Below are positions 54,476 through 63,482 of a stretch of 64,000 nt of DNA, in pieces. Source of the DNA: Imhoffiella fuscus (GTDB lineage Bacteria; Pseudomonadota; Gammaproteobacteria; Chromatiales; Chromatiaceae). Location of the stretch: the NCBI RefSeq assembly GCF_042682685.1, contig NZ_JBHUHX010000051.1, positions 1 through 64,000 of the forward strand. Direction: 5' to 3'. Numbering within the stretch: position 1 is the first letter of the stretch; every line of letters starts with the position of its first letter. Position numbers and translations under genes: made by a program. The notes beneath the pieces were generated by a model, which was not told where the DNA came from, searched no databases, and worked only from the letters and a program-made list of their open reading frames with translations.

Positions 54476-55234
54476 ATGTCCAACGCAACACAGCTCGCTC
54501 AAGCGGTCGCCATCGGCGTGAACACCTCCAACCAACAACTGCACCTGCCGATCGAACTCAGACGCGAGCCGACACTCGCCGAGTACCTTCCAGGCCCGAA
54601 CGCCGAGGCGGTGGATACTATCGCCGCCATGGCGGCCGGAACGGGCGAACCCTTCCTGTTCCTCTTCGGCAATCAGGGAACCGGCAAGACCCATCTGCTG
54701 CAGGCGGCCTGCCTCGATGCCGCGCAACGCGGTCTCAAGGCCAATTTCGTTCCGTTGGGGACGGAGGGATTGGGTCCTGGAATTCTGGAAAACCTGGAGC
54801 ACTCCGATCTGGTCGCCATCGACGACATTGAGGCCATCTCCGGGAACGCGGACTGGGAACGCTCGCTACTCGACTTTTTCAACCAGATCCGCGCCCAGGG
54901 ACATCGACTGCTGATGGCCGCGCGCACGGCACCGGACACCCTCTCCCTCGAACTGGCGGACCTGAGTTCACGGCTCCAATGGGGGCCGAGATACTGTCTC
55001 GCCCCACTGAACGACCGTCAGTGCGAGGAATTGCTGATCCGATCCGCCGAGCATTGCGGGATGCGTCTGAGCCCCGACGTGGTGCGCTTCATCATGAACA
55101 ACAATGCGCGAGATCCAGCCTCGCTCGTGACGCTGATCGCGCGCCTCGACAGCTTCAGCCTACGCGAGCAGCGCCAGCCGACCATCCCGCTCGTGCGCCG
55201 CGCCATGGAGGACGGCACGGAAGCAGGCGGGTAA
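54476..55234 (+). CDS. hda: DnaA regulatory inactivator Hda
   Basis: 252 residues. AAA+ core with Walker A FGNQGTGKTHLLQ and Walker B AIDDIEAI, sensor 2 region present. The N terminus carries QLHLP, the beta-clamp-binding pentapeptide diagnostic of Hda. With the loaded clamp it triggers DnaA-ATP hydrolysis to limit initiation. Starts right after the wrbA stop; convergent with the phosphatidyltransferase gene. Confidence 0.92.
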   Translation: MSNATQLAQAVAIGVNTSNQQLHLPIELRREPTLAEYLPGPNAEAVDTIAAMAAGTGEPFLFLFGNQGTGKTHLLQAACLDAAQRGLKANFVPLGTEGLGPGILENLEHSDLVAIDDIEAISGNADWERSLLDFFNQIRAQGHRLLMAARTAPDTLSLELADLSSRLQWGPRYCLAPLNDRQCEELLIRSAEHCGMRLSPDVVRFIMNNNARDPASLVTLIARLDSFSLREQRQPTIPLVRRAMEDGTEAGG

Positions 55235-55317
55235 GCGCTTCAGGGCGGTTTGGACCGGCGATCCCTGATTGCGGCCGACAGAACGAACAGGCTCGGCCGA
55301 AGCCGAACCGGCGTTCT

Positions 55318-55911
55318 CTAGTCGTCCTTCCAACCCTGAGCGATCGCCTTGCGCCCCCAGATCCAGACGTATTGCGCCCCGCTGACGACGACGGTGACCA
55401 GACAGCCCCAGATGAGGCCTGCGAGCAGCCAATCCGGCAGCGGGCGGATCCCTGCATCGGTGATGACGGCGACCAGCAACAGGATCTGCAGGAGCGTGTT
55501 GAGTTTGCTGACGGGGATGGGTGCCGCCTCGACCTCGGCCACCCGGTAGTTATAGAGCACGGCACCGCCGACGATCATCAGATCACGGAAGATGACGGCC
55601 AACACCAGCCACAGCGGAATGAGACCAAGCGCGCCCAGGACCAGAAAACAGCAGACGAGCAGCGTCTTGTCCGCGAGCGGATCCAGCATGCCGCCCAAAC
55701 GGCTCTGCCAGCCATAGTGCTTGGCGAGAAAACCGTCGAGCCCATCGGATACGCCGGCCACGATGAACAGAAGCAACGCCCAGCCGAACGCGTTCACCAA
55801 CAGCAGATAGACCACCGGAATCACGGCGATCAGTCTCAACACGCTGATTATATTTGGAATATCCCTGAGCTGCACGACAGTATCTCTGGCGCTTGACTGC
55901 TTTCTAATCAC
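55318..55911 (-). CDS. CDP-alcohol phosphatidyltransferase
   Basis: 197 residues from GTG 55911. Five or six hydrophobic helices and the family motif DGxxDGxxAK...GxxLDPxxDK in SDGLDGFLAKHYGWQSRL. Acts on CDP-diacylglycerol in membrane lipid synthesis; PgsA-like but not firmly phosphatidylglycerophosphate synthase. Commonly found next to hda, as here. Confidence 0.85.
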   Translation of the reverse strand: MIRKQSSARDTVVQLRDIPNIISVLRLIAVIPVVYLLLVNAFGWALLLFIVAGVSDGLDGFLAKHYGWQSRLGGMLDPLADKTLLVCCFLVLGALGLIPLWLVLAVIFRDLMIVGGAVLYNYRVAEVEAAPIPVSKLNTLLQILLLVAVITDAGIRPLPDWLLAGLIWGCLVTVVVSGAQYVWIWGRKAIAQGWKDD

Positions 55912-56039
55912 CAGATGCTAGCCTGACCCATGCCGGCTGTCCAAGGCTCGTTATACAATTGATCTATTGAACCGAACCGGCGCCCCGATCGACTCGACAG
56001 ATCGTACCGCCCATATCCACCCAATACCGGAGCCCTCGC

Positions 56040-57113
56040 GTGCCGCAGGATTCGCAACAGCCAACAACCGCCTCTCTCAACTACCGTGATGCCGGCGTCG
56101 ATATCGACGCCGGTAACGAACTCGTCGAGCGCATCAAACCGTTGGCCGCAGCGACCATGCGGCCGGGTGTGCTCACCGGACTGGGCGGTTTCGGCGCGCT
56201 CTTCGAGATCCCGCTGGATCGTTACCGTCAGCCGGTCCTGGTCTCTGGAACCGATGGCGTCGGCACGAAACTGCGGCTCGCGATCGAACTCGACCGCCAT
56301 GACACCATCGGCATCGACCTGGTCGCGATGTGCGTGAACGACATCCTGGTCAGCGGCGCCGAACCCCTGTTCTTCCTCGATTACTACGCGACGGCGCACC
56401 TCGATGTCGAGGTCGCCAGCTCCGTCGTCTCCGGGATCGCCAAGGGCTGCGAACTGGCCGGCTGCGCCCTCACTGGCGGCGAAACCGCAGAGATGCCCGG
56501 AATGTACAGCGAGGGCGACTACGATCTGGCCGGCTTCTGCGTCGGAATCGCCGAAAAATCCGAGCTCATCCAGCCCGACCGCGTCCGGGTCGGCGATGTC
56601 CTAATCGGACTGGCCTCCTCCGGGCCACACTCGAACGGCTATTCGCTGATCCGCAAGGTCATCGAGGTCAGCGGCACGGATCTGGGCATCGACCTGGACG
56701 GCGCATCGCTCGCCGATCGGCTACTCGCGCCCACGCGCATCTACGTGCGCTCATTGCTGCCTCTGACCCGCGCGATCCGAGTGCGCGCGCTTGCCCACAT
56801 CACCGGTGGAGGCCTCACCGAGAATCTGCCCCGCGTGCTGGCTGGAGGAACCCGCGCCCGCATCGATCTCGATTCCTGGCGCCGTCCGGCCGTCTTCGAT
56901 TGGCTGCAAGACGCGGGCGGCATCACCGACGCCGAGATGCTCCGCACCTTCAACTGCGGCGTAGGCATGGTGGTCTGTGTCGCCGCCGAGGACGCGGAGC
57001 CGACGCTCGAACGGCTACGCGCGGCAGGCGAAGATGCCTGGACGATCGGACGGATCGAGGAGACCGAGGGTGCGCCCGAGGTCGTCTATCAGGGCGGCTC
57101 GTCCGATGCCTGA
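56040..57113 (+). CDS. purM: Phosphoribosylformylglycinamidine cyclo-ligase PurM
   Basis: 357 residues from GTG 56040. YRDAGVDIDAGNELVERIKP, SGTDGVGTKLRLA, MCVNDILVSGAEPLFFLDYY, and GGETAEMPGMY are PurM hallmarks. Forms AIR from FGAM in purine synthesis. Overlaps purN by 8 bases. Confidence 0.95.
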   Translation: MPQDSQQPTTASLNYRDAGVDIDAGNELVERIKPLAAATMRPGVLTGLGGFGALFEIPLDRYRQPVLVSGTDGVGTKLRLAIELDRHDTIGIDLVAMCVNDILVSGAEPLFFLDYYATAHLDVEVASSVVSGIAKGCELAGCALTGGETAEMPGMYSEGDYDLAGFCVGIAEKSELIQPDRVRVGDVLIGLASSGPHSNGYSLIRKVIEVSGTDLGIDLDGASLADRLLAPTRIYVRSLLPLTRAIRVRALAHITGGGLTENLPRVLAGGTRARIDLDSWRRPAVFDWLQDAGGITDAEMLRTFNCGVGMVVCVAAEDAEPTLERLRAAGEDAWTIGRIEETEGAPEVVYQGGSSDA

Positions 57114-57786
57114 TCAGGGACCGCTCGCGGTCGTCGTGCTCATCTCGGGCAGCGGAAGCAACCTGCAGGCGATGATCGACGCCCAGCACCGGGGGGCGCC
57201 TTTTCGGATCGTAGCGGTCATCAGCAATCGAGCCGATGCCTTCGGGCTGGAGCGGGCGCGTCGGCATGCCATCCCAGCCGAGGTGCTGAGTCATTCCGGC
57301 TATTCCGACCGCGCGAGCTACGATGCCGATCTGCGCCAGCTGATCGACGGTTACGCGCCCGGCCTGGTCATCCTGGCTGGATTCATGCGCATTCTCACCC
57401 CGGAATTCGTCGCCCACTACCAGGGCCGAATGCTCAACATCCACCCCTCGCTGCTTCCAAAATTCCGTGGCCTGCACACGCATCAGCGAGCACTGGATGC
57501 GGGAGAATCCGAGCATGGCGCCAGCGTGCATTTCGTGACGGCAGAACTCGATGGCGGACCGCTCGTCACCCAGGCCAAGGTGTCGGTGCTGCCTGGCGAC
57601 AACGCCGAAACGCTGGCCGCGCGGGTTCTGGCACACGAGCACATCATCTATCCCATGGCTGCAGACTGGTTCGCTCAGGGACGGTTGCGCTTGGGTGCGG
57701 ACGGGGTGCCCTATCTCGATGGAACCCGACTCGAATCGCCGTATCTGATCGACGAGCGAATTTCCGAGAACGAGCCGCTCGACTGA
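57106..57786 (+). CDS. purN: Phosphoribosylglycinamide formyltransferase PurN
   Basis: 226 residues from ATG 57106. LISGSGSNLQAMID, AGFMRILTPEFV, catalytic NIHPSLLPKFRG and HFVTAELDGGPLV. Transfers formyl from 10-formyl-THF to GAR. Coupled to purM; folE2 upstream in the window feeds the folate cofactor. Confidence 0.95.
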   Translation: MPDQGPLAVVVLISGSGSNLQAMIDAQHRGAPFRIVAVISNRADAFGLERARRHAIPAEVLSHSGYSDRASYDADLRQLIDGYAPGLVILAGFMRILTPEFVAHYQGRMLNIHPSLLPKFRGLHTHQRALDAGESEHGASVHFVTAELDGGPLVTQAKVSVLPGDNAETLAARVLAHEHIIYPMAADWFAQGRLRLGADGVPYLDGTRLESPYLIDERISENEPLD

Positions 57787-57811
57787 CATCGCCCCAGGGT
57801 CCTTACGGATC

Positions 57812-58420
57812 CTAGGGGATCTCTTTGCTGGGATCCAATTCCTCGACCGAGCCGTGCGGCTCGTACATCCGGTCCTCATGCGGAAGACAGGTACCGGGAA
57901 TCACCGGAGAGCAGGACTCGCTATCCCGGACCAGCCGCGCATAAGCTGCATCGCTCCTGGTCCCGTAGCTGATGGTGGCGTCACCGAAATCGAACGTCCA
58001 GGCGCTGCCGGGATAGTAGGCGGCCGGCGTCGAGGTCCAGAAGCGGGCGGCCGGTGTATTGGGGAAAATGACGCCGTCGATGCGCAACCCATAGCAGCGG
58101 TTCTGCATCAGGGTCTTGATCTCTCGCCGATTCGGAAGACGCCAGTCGGCATAGCCCGCGAAGCGGGAGTCCCTCGCCCGCGCCATCGCCGCCTTCCATT
58201 TGAGCCGCTCCGGCTGCCCGGTAGCGCATCCGACGCCGGTTGCACCCTCGCTGCACTGTTTCCACATCAGATTGGTCGAGCGATCGATGATCGTGCCATT
58301 CTGAACCTGGATGAAGTGAGCCGCCGGAATCGGTACGCCATCCTCGACGCAATCCTGCGCCAGCGCCAAGGAGAGGACAGGCAAGAGCCCGACCAGCAGC
58401 AGACAACTCGATACCTTCAT
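57812..58420 (-). CDS. Exported DUF1566 protein
   Basis: 202 residues; ATG 58420 gives a signal peptide (LLLVGLLPVLSLALA). NGTIIDRSTNLMWKQC and FAGYADWRLPNRREIKTLMQ are the DUF1566/Lcl C-terminal domain. Some members are adhesion or surface proteins; no role assigned. Convergent with purN. Confidence 0.8.
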   Translation of the reverse strand: MKVSSCLLLVGLLPVLSLALAQDCVEDGVPIPAAHFIQVQNGTIIDRSTNLMWKQCSEGATGVGCATGQPERLKWKAAMARARDSRFAGYADWRLPNRREIKTLMQNRCYGLRIDGVIFPNTPAARFWTSTPAAYYPGSAWTFDFGDATISYGTRSDAAYARLVRDSESCSPVIPGTCLPHEDRMYEPHGSVEELDPSKEIP

Positions 58421-58502
58421 GGATGCGGCTCTCCCCAAGGTGCTGAAACTCGATCCGAGGATGGCAACGCGACAAGACGCCCCACAGGAGCGCAAATCGA
58501 CA

Positions 58503-61040
58503 TCAGGACGCCCGCACACGCGCCACGCGCCGTTGCAACTCGACGAGCCTCTGGATGAAGGGCGCCTTGGCCTCGCTCAACTCTTCCCAAAGCCTGGCGG
58601 CGACAACCTGGCGCCCGCTCCGATGCATCGCGATGAACTGGGAACCGAGATGATGGATGCGGGCGTGAATCGCCTCCAGATCGCCATACTCGGGCAAGTC
58701 ACCGTACCGTTCCCGACTACCGCCGGCATACCATCGACTCAAACGACAGTCGGGCAGATCCAAGAGTTCAAATAGCGGATCGCCCCGTCTCGCACCAGTC
58801 ACGCACGCCTGCAATTGACCGATCCATTTCTCGTAGTCATGGGCGGCCAGCAACAACGGCATGTCGGCCCAGTCCCAGCAATCGCCGGCCCACAGCGGCC
58901 ACTTCCAATCCGGCCGGAATTCGGAGATCCAGGGTGAGATCGACTCGGCCGGCATCGGACGACCGATGCCGTACCCCTGGGCGTAGTCGCAGCCGTAACG
59001 CATCAGCAGCAGACCATGCTCGGGCGTCTCCACGCCCTCTGCGATCACCTGTTTGCGGAAGACGCCGGCGAGTCCGATCACGCCCTCGATGATAGCCAGA
59101 TCTTCCTGATCATCCAGCATGTCATGCACGAACGATTTGTCGATCTTGATGGTTTCAGCAGGCAGCTGCTTGAGATAGGCAAGCGATGAATAGCCGGTCC
59201 CGAAATCGTCCAGGGCGAAGGAGACTCCAATTCCCTGACAGGCCGCCATCACCTCGCGCATCAAGACCACATCATCCAGCGCCGCGCTCTCCAGGATCTC
59301 GAGCTCCAACAGATGCGGAGACACATCGGGATGCTCGGAGAGTATCGCCTCCAGTCGCAACACGAAATCGATATGCTGGAAATGGCGCGCCGCGATGTTG
59401 ACGCTGACCGACAGACGATACCCCTCCTGCAACCATTGCCCCATTTGGGCCAAGACCTCGTGCAGCACCCATTCGCCGACATCGATGATCAGCGGGGACT
59501 GCTCGATCTGGGGAAGAAAAGTCAAGGGACCGAGCAGACCCCGTTGCGGGTGCTGCCAGCGAATCAGCGCCTCCAGCCCGACGACTTGACCGCTGCGCAT
59601 ATTCACCTTGGGTTGGTAATAGACGCGGAACTCGCCGTGCTGCAATGCCTGGCGGATACGCTCCAACTCGCGGTGACGCGTCTGTAGATCCTTGGCGGCA
59701 TCCAGGTCGTAGAGATGGTAGCGATTGCGTCCCAGCTGCTTGGCCTGATACATGGAGTGATCGGCGTGCCGCAGCAGGGTATCGGGATCGCTGTCGTCCA
59801 GCGGGTAGAGGGTCACGCCAATACTGGCCGACACACCGATGTCGATGTCGCCGATACGAAACGGGGCCGCCACCACCTCGAAGACCTTGGCCAGGATCCC
59901 TTCGAGTTGCTCGGCGCTGACCAGATCGGTGACCAAGAGCACGAACTCGTCCCCGCCCAGTCTCGCCACCGTATCGCTATTTCGCAGCGAAGCGAGCAGA
60001 CGATTGGCCGTCTCGACCAGGAAACGGTTCCCGATCTCGTGCCCATGGCGATCGTTGATGACCTTGAAGTCGTCGAGATCGAGGAAGCAGATGGCCACCA
60101 GCCGTTCATGACTCTTAGCCCGCGACATCGCCTGATGCAGACGCTGGGCCAGGAGGACACGGTTGGGCAGGTCGGTCAGGGCATCGTAATAGGCGAGGCT
60201 GACGAGACGCTGCTGGGTGCTCTTGAGGTCGGTGATGTCGGTGAACATCCCGATGTAATGGGTGACAGCCCCGTCGCTTCCGGTCACCGCATTGATGTGC
60301 AGGATCTCGGGATAAACCTCGCCCGATTTCTTCCGATTCCAGATCTCGCCCTGCCACTGACCCGTTTCTCCGAGCCAGCGCCACATCTCTTTGTAGAAGG
60401 CTGCTTCCTGGAGACCCGACTTGAGCAACGCCGGTGTCTGACCGAGCACCTCATCGCGCGAATAGCCGGTCACCTGGGTGAATGCCGCGTTGACATCCAG
60501 GATCCGAGCCTCGGGATCCGTGATCAGGATGCCTTCCTGAGAGTGGTCGAAGACGCTTGCTATCAGCTGGAGCTTCGATTCGGTCCGCTTGCGATCCGTC
60601 ATGTCGCGCAGCGTCTCGACGACACCGATCAGGCGACCGTCTGGGTCTTGGATCGGGCTGGCGTCCAGTGCCAGATAGCGCTCGGTCCCCAAAAGGGGCA
60701 TGCGACACCAGTTCTCCGCATGCAGGTCGAACGCCGATTCGGATCGTACATCATGCTTCGAATAGAAGCAGGGCAACTCCCCTCCCCGATCCTGAACGAC
60801 CAGATCGGCCAGGCAGGGACGCGGCTCTTCATAGAAGGCCCGCCAATGCTCCCGGGTCCCGATGACCTCGATCGCCGCCATCCCCGTGAGACACTCGCAG
60901 GCCCGGTTCCAGACGATGACCCGGCAGCCTGCGTCGAGCACGAAGGTGGGAATCACCAGCTGCTGAACCAGCTCGATCGCAAAATCCTGTCCGTAGATAC
61001 GATGATTCCATTGCTGTTCTAATCGCTTACCCTGGGACAT
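58503..61040 (-). CDS. PAS-PAS-GGDEF-EAL-CZB c-di-GMP protein
   Basis: 845 residues. PAS at about 25-145, PAS at about 160-280, GGDEF at about 290-445 with intact GGDEF and an RNSD inhibitory site before it. EAL at about 460-705 with GLEALIRW, DDFGTGYSSL, IKIDKSFV and AEGVETPEH intact. The last ~115 residues show HDYEKW, CRLSRWY and HARIHHLG, the His/Cys pattern of the chemoreceptor zinc-binding (CZB) fold. No membrane helix. Probably a cytoplasmic bifunctional c-di-GMP enzyme responding to zinc and a PAS ligand; the net activity is unknown. Confidence 0.88.
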   Translation of the reverse strand: MSQGKRLEQQWNHRIYGQDFAIELVQQLVIPTFVLDAGCRVIVWNRACECLTGMAAIEVIGTREHWRAFYEEPRPCLADLVVQDRGGELPCFYSKHDVRSESAFDLHAENWCRMPLLGTERYLALDASPIQDPDGRLIGVVETLRDMTDRKRTESKLQLIASVFDHSQEGILITDPEARILDVNAAFTQVTGYSRDEVLGQTPALLKSGLQEAAFYKEMWRWLGETGQWQGEIWNRKKSGEVYPEILHINAVTGSDGAVTHYIGMFTDITDLKSTQQRLVSLAYYDALTDLPNRVLLAQRLHQAMSRAKSHERLVAICFLDLDDFKVINDRHGHEIGNRFLVETANRLLASLRNSDTVARLGGDEFVLLVTDLVSAEQLEGILAKVFEVVAAPFRIGDIDIGVSASIGVTLYPLDDSDPDTLLRHADHSMYQAKQLGRNRYHLYDLDAAKDLQTRHRELERIRQALQHGEFRVYYQPKVNMRSGQVVGLEALIRWQHPQRGLLGPLTFLPQIEQSPLIIDVGEWVLHEVLAQMGQWLQEGYRLSVSVNIAARHFQHIDFVLRLEAILSEHPDVSPHLLELEILESAALDDVVLMREVMAACQGIGVSFALDDFGTGYSSLAYLKQLPAETIKIDKSFVHDMLDDQEDLAIIEGVIGLAGVFRKQVIAEGVETPEHGLLLMRYGCDYAQGYGIGRPMPAESISPWISEFRPDWKWPLWAGDCWDWADMPLLLAAHDYEKWIGQLQACVTGARRGDPLFELLDLPDCRLSRWYAGGSRERYGDLPEYGDLEAIHARIHHLGSQFIAMHRSGRQVVAARLWEELSEAKAPFIQRLVELQRRVARVRAS

Positions 61041-61195
61041 CGGCCGTCTGCAGCGAAAGGGTCATCGACGAACGACCGGAAGCGTCACCGGGAGCGACCC
61101 GAGAGTCCGATCGCGCTCCAGGGGGACAAGATCGACGCCAAGGCATCGAATGTCCCCACGCACCCAGCCTGGATCATCAGGATCCCGGCAAAGGC

Positions 61196-61468
61196 TCATT
61201 TCTTTCCGCGATCTCCATCCGCGCTTGCGGAGCCGGAGGCCGCCATAGTGGTGACATTGCCGAGCATCTTCTGAAACATGTCCCAGGAGGCCATGGTTCC
61301 TGCGAGATAGGGCTGGAAAAGCTTGAGAGGATCGTACCCCTCGGCGCCCGCCGCCATGCGCTCGCGGATATCGTCCATCAGCTGACGTTGAAACGCCTCG
61401 ACATCAGGCAAGCCAAAGAGCTTGCGCACCTCTTCCGGGGTAATATCGAAATCGACGGTGACCTTCAT
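61196..61468 (-). CDS. DUF6489-like small protein
   Basis: 90 residues. DITPEEVRKLFGLPDVEAFQ and the following PLKLFQPYLAGTMASWDMF fit the DUF6489 pattern of short helical proteins. No signal peptide. Function unknown. Confidence 0.7.
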   Translation of the reverse strand: MKVTVDFDITPEEVRKLFGLPDVEAFQRQLMDDIRERMAAGAEGYDPLKLFQPYLAGTMASWDMFQKMLGNVTTMAASGSASADGDRGKK

Positions 61469-61567
61469 GGGATTCTCCGGTAGGAGCAGCTTCCTGCCGC
61501 GATGGTTCGCCAGATGGACGGACCGGGGCTAAGCTACGAAAACGCGTGAACGAGGCCGCCATAGAGA

Positions 61568-62029
61568 TCAATGCCGGCTGGCACGCGGAATGGGGTCCAT
61601 CGGCACCGGCTCCTCGACGGCTACCGTCGGACGAACACGCCGACCGATCAAGACGCAGGCACGCTCGAAGGCACGCGTCGCCTCACGGGCATTCCATTCC
61701 CATTCGGAGGGATGGGCCGTCGACTGGAACTGCCAGTGGCCGGTCGTGAGGACGGCGCCGATACGAACCTCCAACGTCCAGTCGTGCCATAGGGTCTCAG
61801 GCTGATCTTCCTCGACGAACTCCTGCTCGACCAGGCGAACGTAGGTTCCGGCGGCATCATCCATGGACACCAGATTGGACAGCATCAAGGTATCATCGAC
61901 ACAACTGCTCCAACCCGTGTGGACCGCGCTCGCCGTACCCATCAGCGCATGGATCAGCAAGGCTGGCGTAATGGTCAGCGATAAGGGGGTGTCCCAGTCC
62001 GGCTCGGAGGTATCGTGTTCGGGAGTCAT
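61568..62029 (-). CDS. Hypothetical protein
   Basis: 153 residues; ATG 62029 chosen because upstream codons match nothing. Central segment LTTGHWQFQSTAHPSEWEWN and ATRAFERACVLIGRR are not recognised. Acidic overall, no signal peptide or membrane helix. Coding signature is good. Confidence 0.55.
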   Translation of the reverse strand: MTPEHDTSEPDWDTPLSLTITPALLIHALMGTASAVHTGWSSCVDDTLMLSNLVSMDDAAGTYVRLVEQEFVEEDQPETLWHDWTLEVRIGAVLTTGHWQFQSTAHPSEWEWNAREATRAFERACVLIGRRVRPTVAVEEPVPMDPIPRASRH

Positions 62030-62169
62030 CGTGTTCGATTTGGATCCTAGGCTCGCGCCGGGTCTCGAATGGCAATTGTCGGGCTCCCAGTCTACGGCCC
62101 TGGACCCGAAAGCGGCAATCCCAGTCTCTTCCGAGCACACGGCGAACTAAACTCAAGAAGGCAACCCGC

Positions 62170-62502
62170 ATGTCCGTCATCCTCGATCTCACCATCTTCC
62201 CAATGGACCAAGGAGTCAGTGTCAGTCGTTTCGTCGCGCCCATCATCGGCATGATCCGCGACAGCGGACACGCGTATCGAGTCTCACCCATGGGCACCCA
62301 AATCGAGACCGAAACCCTCCCTGAGGCACTCGATATCATCAACCGCGCCCAACTCCTACTCGGCGAATTCGGCTGCGAGCGGATCTACGTGGTCTCAAAG
62401 TTCGATATCCGCCAAGGGCCTTTGGGGCGACTGACGGGTAAAATCGACTCCATCCGCGCGCACATCGGGGATCTCGACTCAGCCGCTCCGCTCGCGTCCT
62501 GA
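62170..62502 (+). CDS. MTH1187 family thiamine-binding-type protein
   Basis: 110 residues. DLTIFPMDQGVSVSRFVAPI, then YRVSPMGTQIETETLPEALD and ERIYVVSKFDIR are the MTH1187/YkoF-like fold seen in thiamine-binding proteins. Ligand not proven here. Confidence 0.82.
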   Translation: MSVILDLTIFPMDQGVSVSRFVAPIIGMIRDSGHAYRVSPMGTQIETETLPEALDIINRAQLLLGEFGCERIYVVSKFDIRQGPLGRLTGKIDSIRAHIGDLDSAAPLAS

Positions 62503-62573
62503 GCGGTTTTCCTCGCGGGCGGCTTTGAGTATCGTGTCCGCGTAACAACCTCAACCGAAACGAGCCGACACAG

Positions 62574-63410
62574 ATGAAGGTCGCCATCTTTTCCGACGTC
62601 CAAGGCAATCTGCCGGCCATGCAAACGGTCGTCGAGGCCATCGACGCCTGGCATCCGGATCTGGTCGTCATGGACGGCGACCTCATCAACCGAGGCCCCA
62701 GCAGCCTCGCGTGCCTGGAACTCTTCGACCGGCTACGCCGGGAATCCGGATGGCTCCCGGTGAATGGCAACCACGAAACCTGGATCATGCGCTGCGCCCG
62801 CGAGGCACCGAAGGACGCGCTCGAAGAGGAGCTGCGCCGCTTCGCCGACTGGACCCTCGCCCAGGTCCAGCCGCGTCTGGATGCGCTGAGCGACTGGCCG
62901 GACCATCTGTGCTTCCCCGGCGAGAGTGAGGCGAGCTGGGTTCACGTCACGCACGGCACCATGAGCAGCAACCGTCAGGGCATCACGGCAAGCATCCCCG
63001 ACACAGAATTGGTGGATGCCTTGCCCGAGGACATCGCACTCTTCGTGACGGCGCACACCCATCGCCCGCTCCAGCGCATACTCGACGGCGTTCCCGTCCT
63101 CAACGTCGGATCCGCCGGCTCGCCCTTCGACGGCGATCCGCGCGGCAGCTACGCGCAACTGGAATGGCATCATGGGCGCTGGCACTGGGAGATCATCCGA
63201 TTCGACTACGATCGCGCGCATGCGGACCGCAACTTTCATGACTCGGGATTCATCGACCAGGGCGGACCACTGGTGCGCATTCTCTACGAGGAGTGGCGCC
63301 GCGCACGCCTCCTGATGCCGCTCTGGCGACGCGATTTCGAGCCGGCCGTACTGGCCGGCGAGCGTCCACTGCAGCCAGCCGTGGACGCCTTCCTCGCAAC
63401 GCTCGATTGA
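62574..63410 (+). CDS. Metallophosphoesterase family protein
   Basis: 278 residues. Motifs FSDVQGNLPAM, MDGDLINRGP, NGNHETW, THGTMSSN and TAHTHRPLQ give the full binuclear metal site. Resembles YfcE/serine-threonine-type phosphatases; substrate unknown. Confidence 0.87.
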   Translation: MKVAIFSDVQGNLPAMQTVVEAIDAWHPDLVVMDGDLINRGPSSLACLELFDRLRRESGWLPVNGNHETWIMRCAREAPKDALEEELRRFADWTLAQVQPRLDALSDWPDHLCFPGESEASWVHVTHGTMSSNRQGITASIPDTELVDALPEDIALFVTAHTHRPLQRILDGVPVLNVGSAGSPFDGDPRGSYAQLEWHHGRWHWEIIRFDYDRAHADRNFHDSGFIDQGGPLVRILYEEWRRARLLMPLWRRDFEPAVLAGERPLQPAVDAFLATLD

Positions 63411-63482
63411 CCCCATCTTTATCACGATCGCGCTGAATCAGACTCACGTCAAAAGCGCATACCAACTTCAACGACGCTATCA

